From NCBI RefSeq assembly GCF_052076105.1, contig NZ_CP197245.1, forward strand, positions 2,666,001-2,730,000: 64,000 bases of DNA, given 5' to 3'. The stretch is from Tardiphaga sp052076105. Its GTDB lineage: Bacteria > Pseudomonadota > Alphaproteobacteria > Rhizobiales > Xanthobacteraceae. A program made the position numbers and the translations under genes. The notes under the pieces are model-generated. The model was not told the DNA's origin, made no database searches, and was given only the letters and a program-made list of their open reading frames with translations. Below are positions 18,795-28,187 of the stretch, one piece after another. Position 1 is the first letter of the stretch. Each line of letters starts with the position of its first letter.

Positions 18795-19532
18795 TTAAAT
18801 CATCGCCATGCCGCCATTGACATGAATCGTCTGTCCGGTGACGTAAGCCGCCTCATTTGAGCTCAGATAGACCGCCGCTGCCGCAATATCTTCCGGCGAG
18901 CCGAGACGCCCTGCCGGCACCTTGGTCAGAATCGTTTCGCGCTGCTTGTCATTCAGCACATCGGTCATCGGCGTTGCGATGAATCCGGGTGCGATGCAAT
19001 TGGCCGTTACATTGCGTTTGGCGTATTCCGCACCCAGCGTCTTCATCATGCCGATCAGGCCGGCTTTCGCCGCGGTGTAATTCCCCTGCCCGGGATTTCC
19101 GGTGACGCCGACCACCGAAGTGATCGCAATGATGCGGCCGAAGCGCTTGCGCATCATCAGTTTGGTGGCAGCGCGTGCAAGGCGAAAGGTTGCGGTCAGA
19201 TTGACGTTGATAACGTCGTCCCAATCCTCATCCTTGAGCTGTACGAACAGATTGTCGCGGGTGATGCCGGCATTGCTGACGAGAATGTCGAGCTGGCCCA
19301 TGGCCTTCTCCGCTGATGGCACCAACTCCTCGACCTCAGCGGCGTTGGAAAGATTGCACGGCAGCACATGCGTGCGATCACCGAGCTTCGCGGCCAGCGT
19401 CTCCAGAACCGCCTTGCGCGTTCCGGACAGCGCCACCGTCGCGCCCTGAGCGTGCAGAGCCGTGGCGATGGCTTCGCCGATGCCGCCGGTCGCGCCGGTC
19501 ACCAGCGCCGTCTTGCCTGTCAAATCGAACAT
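18795..19532 (-). CDS. fabG: 3-oxoacyl-ACP reductase
   Basis: NADPH-dependent reductase of the fatty-acid elongation cycle, 245 residues. It has the glycine motif VTGATGGIGEAIA, NAG at SNAGITRDN, the catalytic Ser-Tyr-Lys (ITSVVGVTGNPGQGNYTAAKAG) and the C-terminal VTGQTIHVNGGMAMI typical of FabG. AGGAGAAG precedes the start; fabD is 21 bases upstream. Confidence 0.96.
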   Translation of the reverse strand: MFDLTGKTALVTGATGGIGEAIATALHAQGATVALSGTRKAVLETLAAKLGDRTHVLPCNLSNAAEVEELVPSAEKAMGQLDILVSNAGITRDNLFVQLKDEDWDDVINVNLTATFRLARAATKLMMRKRFGRIIAITSVVGVTGNPGQGNYTAAKAGLIGMMKTLGAEYAKRNVTANCIAPGFIATPMTDVLNDKQRETILTKVPAGRLGSPEDIAAAAVYLSSNEAAYVTGQTIHVNGGMAMI

Positions 19533-19553
19533 CTTGTCTTCTCCTCTGGCCGC

Positions 19554-20513
19554 TTACGCCGAACGCGCTGCTGCGAGCGCATCCTTGGCGGCGGCAATAT
19601 CATTGGGTCCTCCGACGGCGACACCGACGGCGCCTTCGGCAATACGTTTGACGAGTCCGCTCAGCACCTTGCCGGAGCCGACTTCAAGAAAGCGGGTCAC
19701 GCCCTGGCCTGCCATATAGGATACGCATTCGCGCCAGCGCACGGTGCCGGTGACCTGCTCGACCAGGCGGCGGCGGATTTCATCGGGATCCGAGATAGGG
19801 GCGGCCAATACGTTGGACACCAGCGGCACTGCAGGCTTGTTGATCGTGACCTTGGCCAGCGCCTCAGCCATCACGTCGGCGGCGGGCTGCATCAGGCTGC
19901 AATGGAACGGCGCCGACACCGGCAGCAGCATCGCGCGCTTGGCGCCCTTGGTCTTGGCGATTTCCAGCGCGCGTTCGACCGCAGCCTTGTTGCCGGACAC
20001 GACCACCTGACCACCGCCATTGTCGTTGGCGGCGTGACAGACTTCGCCCTGCGCAGCTTCTTCAGCCACGGCCACGGCAGTCTCGTAATCAAGGCCGAGC
20101 AACGCAGCCATGGCGCCGACGCCCACCGGCACGGCCTTCTGCATGGCCAGACCGCGGGTCCGCAGCAGGCGTGCCGCGTCTGTAACGGAGAGGCTTCCGG
20201 CCGCGGCCAACGCCGAATATTCGCCGAGCGAGTGGCCCGCCACGAAAGCGGCATCCCCGGCCAGCGAGATACCAGCCTCGGCCTCGAGTACCCGCATGGT
20301 CGCCAGCGACACCGCCATCAGGGCCGGCTGGGCGTTTTCGGTCAATTGCAGGGTTTCGGCCGGGCCATCCCAGATAATGCCGGTCAACTTCTCATTCAGG
20401 GCCGAATCGACCTCGTCGAACACGGCTTTGGCGGCGGGAAATGAATCCGCCAGCGCCTTGCCCATGCCGACAGCCTGGGAACCCTGCCCCGGAAATGTAA
20501 ATGCTGCGGTCAT
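19554..20513 (-). CDS. fabD: malonyl-CoA:ACP transacylase
   Basis: Loads malonate from CoA onto ACP. The 319-residue protein has the N-terminal FPGQGSQAVGMG, the nucleophile elbow GHSLGEYSALAAAG (catalytic Ser), the MQKAVPVG arginine/methionine region and the catalytic His in VSAPFHCSLMQPAA. It is the first gene of the minus-strand fab cluster, divergent from rpsF. Confidence 0.96.
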   Translation of the reverse strand: MTAAFTFPGQGSQAVGMGKALADSFPAAKAVFDEVDSALNEKLTGIIWDGPAETLQLTENAQPALMAVSLATMRVLEAEAGISLAGDAAFVAGHSLGEYSALAAAGSLSVTDAARLLRTRGLAMQKAVPVGVGAMAALLGLDYETAVAVAEEAAQGEVCHAANDNGGGQVVVSGNKAAVERALEIAKTKGAKRAMLLPVSAPFHCSLMQPAADVMAEALAKVTINKPAVPLVSNVLAAPISDPDEIRRRLVEQVTGTVRWRECVSYMAGQGVTRFLEVGSGKVLSGLVKRIAEGAVGVAVGGPNDIAAAKDALAAARSA

Positions 20514-20883
20514 TGACGCCCCGTCATGTTTTTTGGCTTAAAGTCATGCAAACGTGCGCCGTAAGACACTGGCCTGACCTGGAATGTCAAGTTGCAGCAC
20601 CCGGGAAGAACCCAGAATCCGGGTTCCCGCCCCTCTCCGGAATCCCGGCATTTACCCCCTGTTTCGCTTGCCATTGCCCGGAAAATCCGTATAAGGCTCC
20701 GATCTGCAGATCCCGGCCGGGAGCTGAACGGACGGTCACAGCAAAATCACACACAGGTTTGTTGAGATAGGGCCAGTCGGTCCGTCGTCCCGTGCTCCCG
20801 CCTTCTGAGCAATATCGAGTCCTTTCCATAAGGGTTCGAAGGGCTTGCCGCCGGGAAACGCGCTAACCTTGGAAAGGACAGCC
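20514..20883. other. divergent intergenic region fabD / rpsF
   Basis: This 370-base region separates the divergent fabD and rpsF genes and must hold promoters for both. GC-rich inverted repeats (aatccgggttcccg and ccggaatcccggc) occur near 20615-20650. The 60 bases before rpsF form a leader that could contain an S6:S18-binding autoregulatory element, known upstream of rpsF in many bacteria; I could not confirm its fold by eye. No gene is supported here. Confidence 0.5.
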
Positions 20884-21351
20884 ATGCCTCTTTATGAGCA
20901 TGTATTTCTCGCACGTCAGGATGCGAGCGCACAGCAGGTCGAAGACCTCACCACCCAGTTTACGGGCATCGTCGAAGGTCTCGGCGGCAAGGTCGTGAAG
21001 ATGGAAAACTGGGGCGTACGCTCCCTGACCTATCGCATGAACAAAAATCGTAAGGCGCACTTTGTGCTCCTGAACATCGACGCTCCGTCGGCGGCCGTGA
21101 CCGAAGTCGAGCGCCAGGAGCGGATCAGCGAAGACGTCATCCGTTACCTGACCGTCCGCGTCGAAGAGCACGAGGAAGGCCCATCAGCCATGATGCGTAA
21201 GGCCGATCGCGATCGTGAGCGCGACGACCGTGGTGGTGGCTTCCGTGGTGACCGCGAAGGCGGTTTCCGTGGCGACCGTGAAGGTGGTGGTTTCCGTGGC
21301 GACCGTGGTCCGCGCCGTTCGCGCGACGACGAAGCAGCGGTTGAGGAGTAA
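20884..21351 (+). CDS. rpsF: 30S ribosomal protein S6
   Basis: S6, 155 residues, binds S18 on the platform of the small subunit. The N-terminal 100 residues are the normal ferredoxin-like fold (MPLYEHVFLARQDASAQQVE...). The tail beyond about residue 105 is an Arg/Gly/Asp-rich extension with repeated FRGDRE units, seen in many alphaproteobacterial S6 proteins and unlike the glutamate tail of E. coli. AAGGACAG precedes the ATG at 20884. It is followed by rpsR five bases later. Confidence 0.96.
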   Translation: MPLYEHVFLARQDASAQQVEDLTTQFTGIVEGLGGKVVKMENWGVRSLTYRMNKNRKAHFVLLNIDAPSAAVTEVERQERISEDVIRYLTVRVEEHEEGPSAMMRKADRDRERDDRGGGFRGDREGGFRGDREGGGFRGDRGPRRSRDDEAAVEE

Positions 21352-21356
21352 GAATA

Positions 21357-21596
21357 ATGGCTGAAGCTGGTGCACGTCGTCCGTTTTTCCGCCGCCGCAA
21401 GACCTGCCCGTTCACGGGTCCGAACGCGCCGAAGATCGACTACAAGGATTCCAAGTTGCTGATGCGTTACGTCTCCGAGCGCGGCAAGATCGTGCCGAGC
21501 CGCATCACTGCCGTCTCCGCCAAGAAGCAGCGTGAACTCGCCCGCGCCATCAAGCGCTCGCGTTTCCTCGGCCTGCTGCCCTACGTTATCCGCTAA
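21357..21596 (+). CDS. rpsR: 30S ribosomal protein S18
   Basis: S18, 79 residues, with the conserved RRPFFRRRKTCPFTG N-terminus and the C-terminal ITAVSAKKQRELARAIKRSRFLGLLPY. It sits between rpsF and the DUF2232 gene, a conserved alphaproteobacterial order rpsF-rpsR-DUF2232-rplI. Confidence 0.97.
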   Translation: MAEAGARRPFFRRRKTCPFTGPNAPKIDYKDSKLLMRYVSERGKIVPSRITAVSAKKQRELARAIKRSRFLGLLPYVIR

Positions 21597-21606
21597 GGCG
21601 GTTTTC

Positions 21607-21643
21607 GGCCGGCGGCCTCGCGCCGCCGGTCGTTTCTATTTCT
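21607..21643 (+). terminator. terminator-like hairpin after rpsR
   Basis: A 10-bp stem (ggccggcggc / gccgccggtc, one G-T pair) with a five-base loop is followed by the T-rich gtttctatttct. It lies 11 bases after the rpsR stop, so it may partly separate the ribosomal pair from the membrane-protein gene downstream. Confidence 0.65.
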
Positions 21644-21721
21644 CATAAGGCTTCCGGGTCGTCCGGTCGCCGATGGTTGGGGCTTAGAGCCTCTAACCGC
21701 TCGAAGGGGGCGGGACAGCTG

Positions 21722-22690
21722 ATGATCGCAAGTCTTCTCATCGCGTTTGCCGCCGGCGCTGCCTCAGCGCTGATGTTCGCCTCGATCATTTCGGGCGCGT
21801 TGATTTCCCTTTTGCTGTTCTATCTCGCGCCGCTGCCATTGATGGTGGCTGGTCTCGGCTGGGGCCCGACCACCGCTGCCATCGGCGGCATCGCGGCCGC
21901 CACCTCCCTCGGCCTGCTGTTCGGCATGCCTTATCTCGCCGCCTTCGTCTTCACCGTGGCGCTGCCCGCCTGGTGGCTCGGACATCTGGCGTTGCTTGGC
22001 CGCCCCGTTGTTGCGGAAGTGCCCGGCGCAAATGGCGCCGCCACAACGCCGCCCGTGGTCGAATGGTATCCGGTCGGCCGCATACTGCTATGGACGGCAG
22101 GTTTCGCCGCTTTCACCACCATGGGCGCACTACTGACTCTTGGCACTGATGGCGACACCATCGTCTCATCGCTGCGACGCGCTTTGACACGCATCCTGGG
22201 ATCGCGCGGCGGTGCTGGCGACTCTGAACAGGTCATCAATGCGCTGGTGACGATCGCTCCGGCGGCGGCCGCCATCGTCGCGATCATGACGCTGACGCTC
22301 AATCTCTGGCTTGCCGGCCGCATCACCGTAACATCGGGACGGCTGAATCGGCCGTGGCCCGAACTGAAATCCGCAGCGTTGCCGCCGATGACGATGGTCG
22401 CGCTGTGTCTGGCCATCGCGCTGTCCTTCATGGGCGGCATTGTCGGCATCTTTTCGCAGATCGTCACCTCGGCGCTGATGATGGCCTATGCCCTCACCGG
22501 CTTCGCTGCGCTGCATACGCTGACCATGGGCATGAAGAGCCGTGTGATGGTGCTCGGCCTGACCTACGCCATGGTGCTCGTCCTCGGCTGGCCGATCCTC
22601 ACCATGGTTGGCCTCGGCCTCGCCGATGCCTTCTTCGGATTTCGCCAACGTTTTCTCGCACGCAGGCCACCGTCATCGACGGTGGTCTGA
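21722..22690 (+). CDS. DUF2232 family membrane protein
   Basis: A 322-residue polytopic protein with about eight hydrophobic helices and no polar catalytic motif. It belongs to the DUF2232 family, which in alphaproteobacteria sits between rpsR and rplI. The frame can be extended to a TTG at 21677, but the ATG at 21722 begins directly at the first helix (MIASLLIAFAAGAASALMF) with a purine-rich AAGGGGG upstream. The biochemical role is unknown. Confidence 0.85.
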   Translation: MIASLLIAFAAGAASALMFASIISGALISLLLFYLAPLPLMVAGLGWGPTTAAIGGIAAATSLGLLFGMPYLAAFVFTVALPAWWLGHLALLGRPVVAEVPGANGAATTPPVVEWYPVGRILLWTAGFAAFTTMGALLTLGTDGDTIVSSLRRALTRILGSRGGAGDSEQVINALVTIAPAAAAIVAIMTLTLNLWLAGRITVTSGRLNRPWPELKSAALPPMTMVALCLAIALSFMGGIVGIFSQIVTSALMMAYALTGFAALHTLTMGMKSRVMVLGLTYAMVLVLGWPILTMVGLGLADAFFGFRQRFLARRPPSSTVV

Positions 22691-22734
22691 CCAACTTACC
22701 TCAACACCTACTCAACATTTAAAGGAGAACGATC

Positions 22735-23319
22735 ATGGAAGTCATTTTGCTCGAACGCGTCGCCAAGCTCGGCCAGATGGGCGAAGTCGTCCGCGTCAAG
22801 GACGGCTACGGCCGCAACTTTCTGCTGAAGCGTGGCAAGGCGCTGCGCGCCACCGCCGACAACCGCGCCAAGTACGACGGCATGAAGGCTGATCTCGAAG
22901 CCAACAACATCAAGGCCAAGGCGGAAGCCACCAAGGTTGCCGAGAAGATCGACGGCCGCAACGTCGTCGTCATCCGTCAGGCATCGGAAACCGGCCAGCT
23001 GTTCGGCTCGGTGTCGGTGCGCGACATCATCGCGACCTTCGAAGCCGATGGCGTCACCTTCGCCCGCAGCCAGGTTCTGCTCGACGCGCCGATCAAGACC
23101 ATCGGCCAGCACGCGATCTCGATCGCCGTGCATCCGGAAGTCGAAGTCAGCGTCAGCGTCACCGTTGCCCGTTCGGCCGACGAAGCCGAGCGCATCAACC
23201 GCGGCGAAGACATCTCGAGCCGTCAGGAAGATCAGGACGCAGCCGCCGAGGCTCTCGCCGCCGCCGGCGAGTTCTTCGATCCCGACGCACAGGGCAACGC
23301 CGAAGAAGACAACGGCTGA
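22735..23319 (+). CDS. rplI: 50S ribosomal protein L9
   Basis: L9, 194 residues, extends from the large subunit near the L1 stalk. The N-terminal domain MEVILLERVAKLGQMGEVVRVKDGYGRNFL is diagnostic, followed by the long connecting helix and the C-terminal domain. The last 40 residues are an acidic extension typical of alphaproteobacteria. AAAGGAG lies directly upstream. Confidence 0.97.
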   Translation: MEVILLERVAKLGQMGEVVRVKDGYGRNFLLKRGKALRATADNRAKYDGMKADLEANNIKAKAEATKVAEKIDGRNVVVIRQASETGQLFGSVSVRDIIATFEADGVTFARSQVLLDAPIKTIGQHAISIAVHPEVEVSVSVTVARSADEAERINRGEDISSRQEDQDAAAEALAAAGEFFDPDAQGNAEEDNG

Positions 23320-23350
23320 TCCCATCCGCGAGAGCTTCTGCTCAAACGAG

Positions 23351-23383
23351 AAAAGCCCGGCCAATCTGGCCGGGCTTTTTTTG
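23351..23383. terminator. strong intrinsic terminator, bidirectional
   Basis: A perfect 13-bp stem (aaaagcccggcca / tggccgggctttt) with a three-base loop, flanked by A4 on one side and T8 on the other. It terminates rplI on the plus strand and, read on the other strand, the gene ending at 23412. Confidence 0.92.
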
Positions 23384-23411
23384 TTCGGTCGTTCGAACGG
23401 CGACTGATGGT

Positions 23412-24569
23412 CTACTGCGAGATTGGCGGCAACGGCGGGCCTGACGAGGCAGGAGGCGCCGGTGGTGCAGCAGACGCCGGAGGCGGTGGCGGCGGCGCAG
23501 CAGGAGCCGGTGAAGCTGCAGGTGCCGGGGCTGCAGGGGCCGGCGCTGGCGGAGCTGCGGCTGGCGGAGGCGTTGGAGCTGCAGGTGCCGGGGTCGGCAC
23601 CGCTGCAGGCGGAGACGCAGGAGCCACAGGTGCGGGAGTCGGTGCTGCTGCGGGCGGAGACGCAGGGGCTGCCGGCGCAGGAGGCGCGGGCTCGGCTGGC
23701 ACCGGACGGCTTTCACCTTCAGGCGCCTTCGGTGCCGGCGTAACCGACGGAACGGGATCCGAACGAAGTGGAGGCGTCTCAGGCTTGGCTTCGGGCTTCG
23801 CCTCGGGTTTGCTTTCTTCAGCGGGCTTCGCCGCGGGCTCAGTCCTGGCAGGCTCGGTCCTGGCAGGCTCCGGCCTTGGCTCAGCCTTCGGCTCAGTCTT
23901 GGGTTCGACCTTGGGCTCGTCCTTCACAGGTTCGGCCTTCGGCGGCTCTTCCTGATGGCGGCGGCCCTTCTTCCCGAGCTTCTGCTTCTGTGCAGGACGC
24001 TCCGCCTCCGCGGCAGCAGGCGACGGCGCGTCCGCAGGCTTCGCCGCATCCGGCCTGGCATCTGGATTCTCTGCCGTCGGTCGTGCCTGCCGCTTGGCAT
24101 TGCGGCCCTGGCGCGTGCCAGGCTCGGCCTGAGCTGGCGCAACATCGGCATCGGGCTTCGCGGCCTCCTGCGGGCGTAGCCGGCGGCCGGGTGGCGTTGC
24201 CTCCGGCGGCGCAGCACCGGGCCTGGCATCGGCCGGGGCTGGCTTCTGCTCGGTCGAGAGCTCACGGCCCTGACGCGTCAGGTTATCCCCGGCAGGGCGG
24301 CGGTCGGCCGCCCCGTTGGACACGACATAAGCGGCCATCGACGCCGCCATATCTGTACTTGTGGTGTAGTGCTGGCGCAGGAAGGTCGGCAGCGCACCGG
24401 GCGCCACGGTCTTCAACAGCCCGCGCGGACTTTTATGGCAGACGGCACAGCCGCCTGCGAAAATCTGGGAGGGTGACTTTCCGGCTTCAAGATTTTGGGC
24501 CTGTACCGGGACTGCCGCGAAGCTAATCAGGAGCATCACCGTCGCTAAACTGAGCGCTCGGCTCAACAT
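23412..24569 (-). CDS. secreted heme-binding (CxxCH) protein with long Pro/Ala-rich tail
   Basis: A 385-residue exported protein. A signal peptide (cleaved near VQAQN) is followed by a short segment with CAVCHKSP (Cys41, Cys44, His45), one c-type heme attachment site. LPTFLRQHYTTSTDMAASMAAYV could supply the distal Met. Everything after about residue 90 is low complexity: first Lys/Glu/Pro-rich repeats (EPKVEPKTEPKAEPRPEP), then about 120 residues of almost pure Pro/Ala. The globular part is near the minimum for a cytochrome c. The tail could span or adhere to the cell wall. Function is unknown. AGGAG precedes the start. Confidence 0.7.
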   Translation of the reverse strand: MLSRALSLATVMLLISFAAVPVQAQNLEAGKSPSQIFAGGCAVCHKSPRGLLKTVAPGALPTFLRQHYTTSTDMAASMAAYVVSNGAADRRPAGDNLTRQGRELSTEQKPAPADARPGAAPPEATPPGRRLRPQEAAKPDADVAPAQAEPGTRQGRNAKRQARPTAENPDARPDAAKPADAPSPAAAEAERPAQKQKLGKKGRRHQEEPPKAEPVKDEPKVEPKTEPKAEPRPEPARTEPARTEPAAKPAEESKPEAKPEAKPETPPLRSDPVPSVTPAPKAPEGESRPVPAEPAPPAPAAPASPPAAAPTPAPVAPASPPAAVPTPAPAAPTPPPAAAPPAPAPAAPAPAASPAPAAPPPPPPASAAPPAPPASSGPPLPPISQ

Positions 24570-24825
24570 TTCAATCTCCTGATGTGGCTGGCTTAATCAC
24601 GCGGATCACCTTGTATCCGATTGTGACGTGAATGGAAGCATCGACATATCGCAACGATGTGATCGGAACAATCGGGATGGCCGCATTGCAGCGTGCGCAT
24701 TGGCACAGGCGGTGCACCACTACTATCATCTACCTGAGAGCTAAGGAGACAGTTGATCTCGTGCACAGCGGGAAGTTACGCTGCTGGTTCGGTTTGCGCG
24801 TGATCGGATCATTGGGGTGATATCC

Positions 24826-26076
24826 ATGGACCGTCTGTTGCGTTTCTTCTTGAGTCAGTACATTCGGCGGGGGACCATAACCTTCACCACCGCCTCTGGC
24901 CAACAATTCACGTTCGGTGATGGATCCGGCCCTCCCGTCTCCGCCCGCTTCGTCACCAAAGCCGCCCAACGCCGACTACTTCTCGATCCCGAACTGGCAC
25001 TCGGCGAGATATTCATGGACGGGCTCCTCATTATGGAGCGCGGCACCATTGCCGACCTGCTCGCCGTCGCCCTGAACCAGCCTGACATGGCGCCCCGCTG
25101 GGCCAAGCTGCAATGGTGGCTCCGCTACATCCTGCGCCACGCCCAACAGTTCAATCCCCGCAAGCGCTCGCGCAACAACGTTGCCCATCACTACGATCTC
25201 GACGCCCGGCTCTACTCGTTGTTTCTGGATGCCGACAAGCAATATAGCTGCGCCTATTTCGAAGGACCGGATGCGACCCTGGACGATGCCCAGCTCGCCA
25301 AGAAGCGCCACCTCGCGGCCAAGATGCTCATCGAAAAAGGCCAACGGGTGCTCGACATCGGCTCCGGCTGGGGCGGGCTTGGGCTCTATCTGGCAGAGAT
25401 GACCGGAGCCAATGTCACCGGTGTTACGCTCTCGACCGAGCAGCTTCAGGTGGCCAAAGCTCGTGCCGTCGAGAAAAACCTCGCTGACCGGGCGAAATTC
25501 CTGCTTCAAGACTATCGCGACGTGCCTGGTCCGTTCCACCGCATAGTTTCGGTCGGCATGTTCGAGCATGTCGGCGTCGATCACTACGACACGTTCTTCA
25601 AGCGTTGCGCCGAACTGCTGACCACTGACGGCGTCATGGTTCTGCATTCGATCGGCCGGCCCGAAGGACCGGGCATCACCAATCCATGGGTCGCCAAGTA
25701 TATTTTCCCCGGCGGCTACATCCCTGCTTTGTCGGAAGTTCTCCCGGCGATCGAACGGGCCGGGTTGCTGGTTTCCGACATCGAGATCCTGCGGCTGCAT
25801 TATGCCGAGACACTCAAGGCATGGCGCGAGCGCTTCATGGCACGACGCGAGGAAGCCGTACGACTCTATGACGAGCGCTTCGCGCGGATGTGGGAGTTTT
25901 ATCTGGCGGCGTCCGAAATGTCGTTTCGCATGCAGAACGTGATGAACTTCCAGATCCAGCTCACCAAGCGTCAGGACGTGGTGCCCTTCACGCGAGATTA
26001 TATAGGTCAGGAAGAAGAGCGGCTTCGAGCCAGGGAAAGGACCCAGCAACCGCGTCTGCAGATTGCCGGCGAATAG
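24826..26076 (+). CDS. cfa: cyclopropane-fatty-acyl-phospholipid synthase
   Basis: SAM-dependent enzyme that converts cis-unsaturated acyl chains of membrane phospholipids to cyclopropanes. The 416-residue protein has the N-terminal lipid-binding domain, NVAHHYDLDARLYSLFLD, the CAYFEGPD cysteine segment, the SAM motif VLDIGSGWGGLGLYLAE, and the family's VGMFEHVGVDHY and HYAETLKAWRERF. The ATG at 24826 follows GGGGTG; the GTG at 24817 in frame is less likely. It stands alone. Confidence 0.93.
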   Translation: MDRLLRFFLSQYIRRGTITFTTASGQQFTFGDGSGPPVSARFVTKAAQRRLLLDPELALGEIFMDGLLIMERGTIADLLAVALNQPDMAPRWAKLQWWLRYILRHAQQFNPRKRSRNNVAHHYDLDARLYSLFLDADKQYSCAYFEGPDATLDDAQLAKKRHLAAKMLIEKGQRVLDIGSGWGGLGLYLAEMTGANVTGVTLSTEQLQVAKARAVEKNLADRAKFLLQDYRDVPGPFHRIVSVGMFEHVGVDHYDTFFKRCAELLTTDGVMVLHSIGRPEGPGITNPWVAKYIFPGGYIPALSEVLPAIERAGLLVSDIEILRLHYAETLKAWRERFMARREEAVRLYDERFARMWEFYLAASEMSFRMQNVMNFQIQLTKRQDVVPFTRDYIGQEEERLRARERTQQPRLQIAGE

Positions 26077-26656
26077 GCTGGTCTAGTGCTGGAATAGGAG
26101 CGTCGCTTGCCGGCGGCGCAAAACAGGCCGCGGCCGCAAAATGGCGGGGCGCTGGAGGTGCGCTTTGGCGGCGGAGAGCGCTTTCGTATCGCATGGCACA
26201 TTTTCAAGCTGCGCGGTGCGCTCGAACGTGTCGATCAGCGTGGACAACCACGCAGAACCGTCGGTTCCGGCATCGGGATGTGGGTGACGCTGGCCCATGG
26301 ATTTATCCTTCGCCTCTTATTCGCTCTGAAGCCAACGCCCGGCTCCCCTTGAGGTTCCGGCAGCGCCGTCCCTGCCAACGGCTGGCTCTCTTATAAGTGC
26401 GAGAGATCGCCATCAGGTTCAGGCGCGGGCGCCAATTTTTCCGGGTTCCTTAAGCAATGATTCAGACCCTCCCCCTTGCTGCCACCGAGGCGTCAAGCGC
26501 AATGCTTGGTTCAGGCGCAAATCCCGCCGGCCCGATGTGGGAATCGTGCATAAGGCCTGACCGCATCCTTTCGTTCGCCGCGGGCGAAGCGCTTAGTCCA
26601 ACGCCGCGCGTCACGACGCCGTTCATCCGCCCAATTCAGAAGACCCAATAAAGACC
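26077..26656. other. 580-base region without a supported gene
   Basis: Short open frames exist on both strands (for example 26107-26352 plus and 26083-26298 minus), but they overlap, lack convincing ribosome sites and resemble no family I know. The region should contain the promoter of dnaB. I see no repeat or RNA gene in it. Confidence 0.5.
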
Positions 26657-28156
26657 ATGGCCGCATTCGATTCGAACGTTCTCAAGCTCACTCCCGAGGC
26701 GGGCACGCCGGCCTATCGGACGGCACCGCACAATATCGAGGCGGAACAGGGTGTGCTGGGCGCGATCCTGGTCAATAACGACGCGTTCTACCGGGTCTCG
26801 GACTTCCTCAAGGCCGAGCATTTCTTCGAGCCGATCCACCAGACGATCTTCGAGACGGCCGCCAGCATCGTACGCGCCGGCAAGATCGCCACCCCGGTGA
26901 CGCTGAAGACCTTCCTGCCGACCGATACGGACCTGGGCGGCATGACCGTGGGCCAGTATCTCGCCCGCCTCGCCGCCGAAGCGACCACCATCATCAATGC
27001 GCAGGATTACGGCCGCACGATCTATGAACTGGCGATCCGCCGCCAGCTGATCAATGTCGGCGAGGACATGGTCAACGTCGCTTATGACGCACCGGTGGAC
27101 TTCGCCCCCCGCGCCCAGATCGAGGATGCCGAGCGCCGGCTGTATGAACTGGCCGAAGCCGGCCGCTATGACGGCGGCTTCCAGCGCTTCTCCCAGGCGA
27201 TGACCACTGCGCTGGACATGGCGGCCAACGCCTATCAGCGCGACGGCAAGCTGTCCGGCATCTCCACCGGCCTGCGCGACCTCGATGCCCGCATGGGCGG
27301 CCTGCAGCGCTCTGACCTCCTCGTGCTCGCCGGCCGTCCCGGCATGGGCAAGACCTCGCTCGCCACCAACATCGCCTACAACATCGCCGCGGCCTACCAG
27401 TCCGAAGTGCAGCCCGACGGCAGCATGAAGACCATCAATGGCGGCGTCGTCGGCTTCTTCTCCTGCGAAATGTCGGCCGAACAGCTCGCCACGCGTATTC
27501 TGGCCGAGCAGACCGAAATTTCATCGAGTGCGATCCGCCGCGGCGGCATCACGCAAGCCGAATTCGACAAGATCCGCGACTACACGATCAAGCTGCAGAA
27601 CCTGCCACTCTATGTCGACGAAACCGGTGGCCTGTCGATTTCGCAGCTCACCGCCCGTGCCCGCCGCCTGAAGCGGCAAAAGGGCCTCGACGTCATCATG
27701 GTGGACTACATCCAGCTGCTGCAGGGCTCTGGCAAGCGCTCGGACAACCGCGTGCAGGAAGTCACCGAGATCACCACCAGCCTCAAGGCGCTGGCGAAGG
27801 AATTGAACTGCCCGGTGGTGGCCCTGTCGCAGCTCTCGCGTCAGGTCGAAAATCGCGAAGACAAGCATCCGCAGCTCTCCGACCTGCGTGAATCCGGATC
27901 GATCGAACAGGACGCCGACGTGGTCGTCTTCGTCTATCGCGAGGAATACTACCTGCAGGCCAAGGAGCCACGGGCCGGCACGCCCGAGCACGAGAAATGG
28001 CAGCTCGATATGGATCTTGCGCATGGTAAGGCCGAAGTCATTATCGCCAAGCAGCGTCACGGCCCCACCGGCACCGTCGATCTGCAGTTCGAAGGCCAGT
28101 TCACGCGCTTCAGCGATCTCGCCGGCGGCTCCCAGTTCCGCGCCCCTGAGGAGTGA
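26657..28156 (+). CDS. dnaB: replicative DNA helicase DnaB
   Basis: The hexameric 5'-3' replicative helicase, 499 residues. The N-terminal domain includes PHNIEAEQGVLGAIL, followed by the RecA-like domain with Walker A AGRPGMGKTSLATN, Walker B DVIMVDYIQLLQG, ALSQLSRQVENR and the arginine-finger/C-terminal segment DLRESGSIEQDADVVVFVYR. Length is typical for alphaproteobacteria. There is no sign of an intein. alr follows after 31 bases. Confidence 0.97.
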   Translation: MAAFDSNVLKLTPEAGTPAYRTAPHNIEAEQGVLGAILVNNDAFYRVSDFLKAEHFFEPIHQTIFETAASIVRAGKIATPVTLKTFLPTDTDLGGMTVGQYLARLAAEATTIINAQDYGRTIYELAIRRQLINVGEDMVNVAYDAPVDFAPRAQIEDAERRLYELAEAGRYDGGFQRFSQAMTTALDMAANAYQRDGKLSGISTGLRDLDARMGGLQRSDLLVLAGRPGMGKTSLATNIAYNIAAAYQSEVQPDGSMKTINGGVVGFFSCEMSAEQLATRILAEQTEISSSAIRRGGITQAEFDKIRDYTIKLQNLPLYVDETGGLSISQLTARARRLKRQKGLDVIMVDYIQLLQGSGKRSDNRVQEVTEITTSLKALAKELNCPVVALSQLSRQVENREDKHPQLSDLRESGSIEQDADVVVFVYREEYYLQAKEPRAGTPEHEKWQLDMDLAHGKAEVIIAKQRHGPTGTVDLQFEGQFTRFSDLAGGSQFRAPEE

Positions 28157-28187
28157 TGCGCACGTCATTGCGCGTCAGGAAGTTGCG

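Noticed and set aside
24632..24820. Short plus-strand frame of 62 codons before cfa
   Set aside because: No ribosome site or family; the base composition suggests a promoter region.
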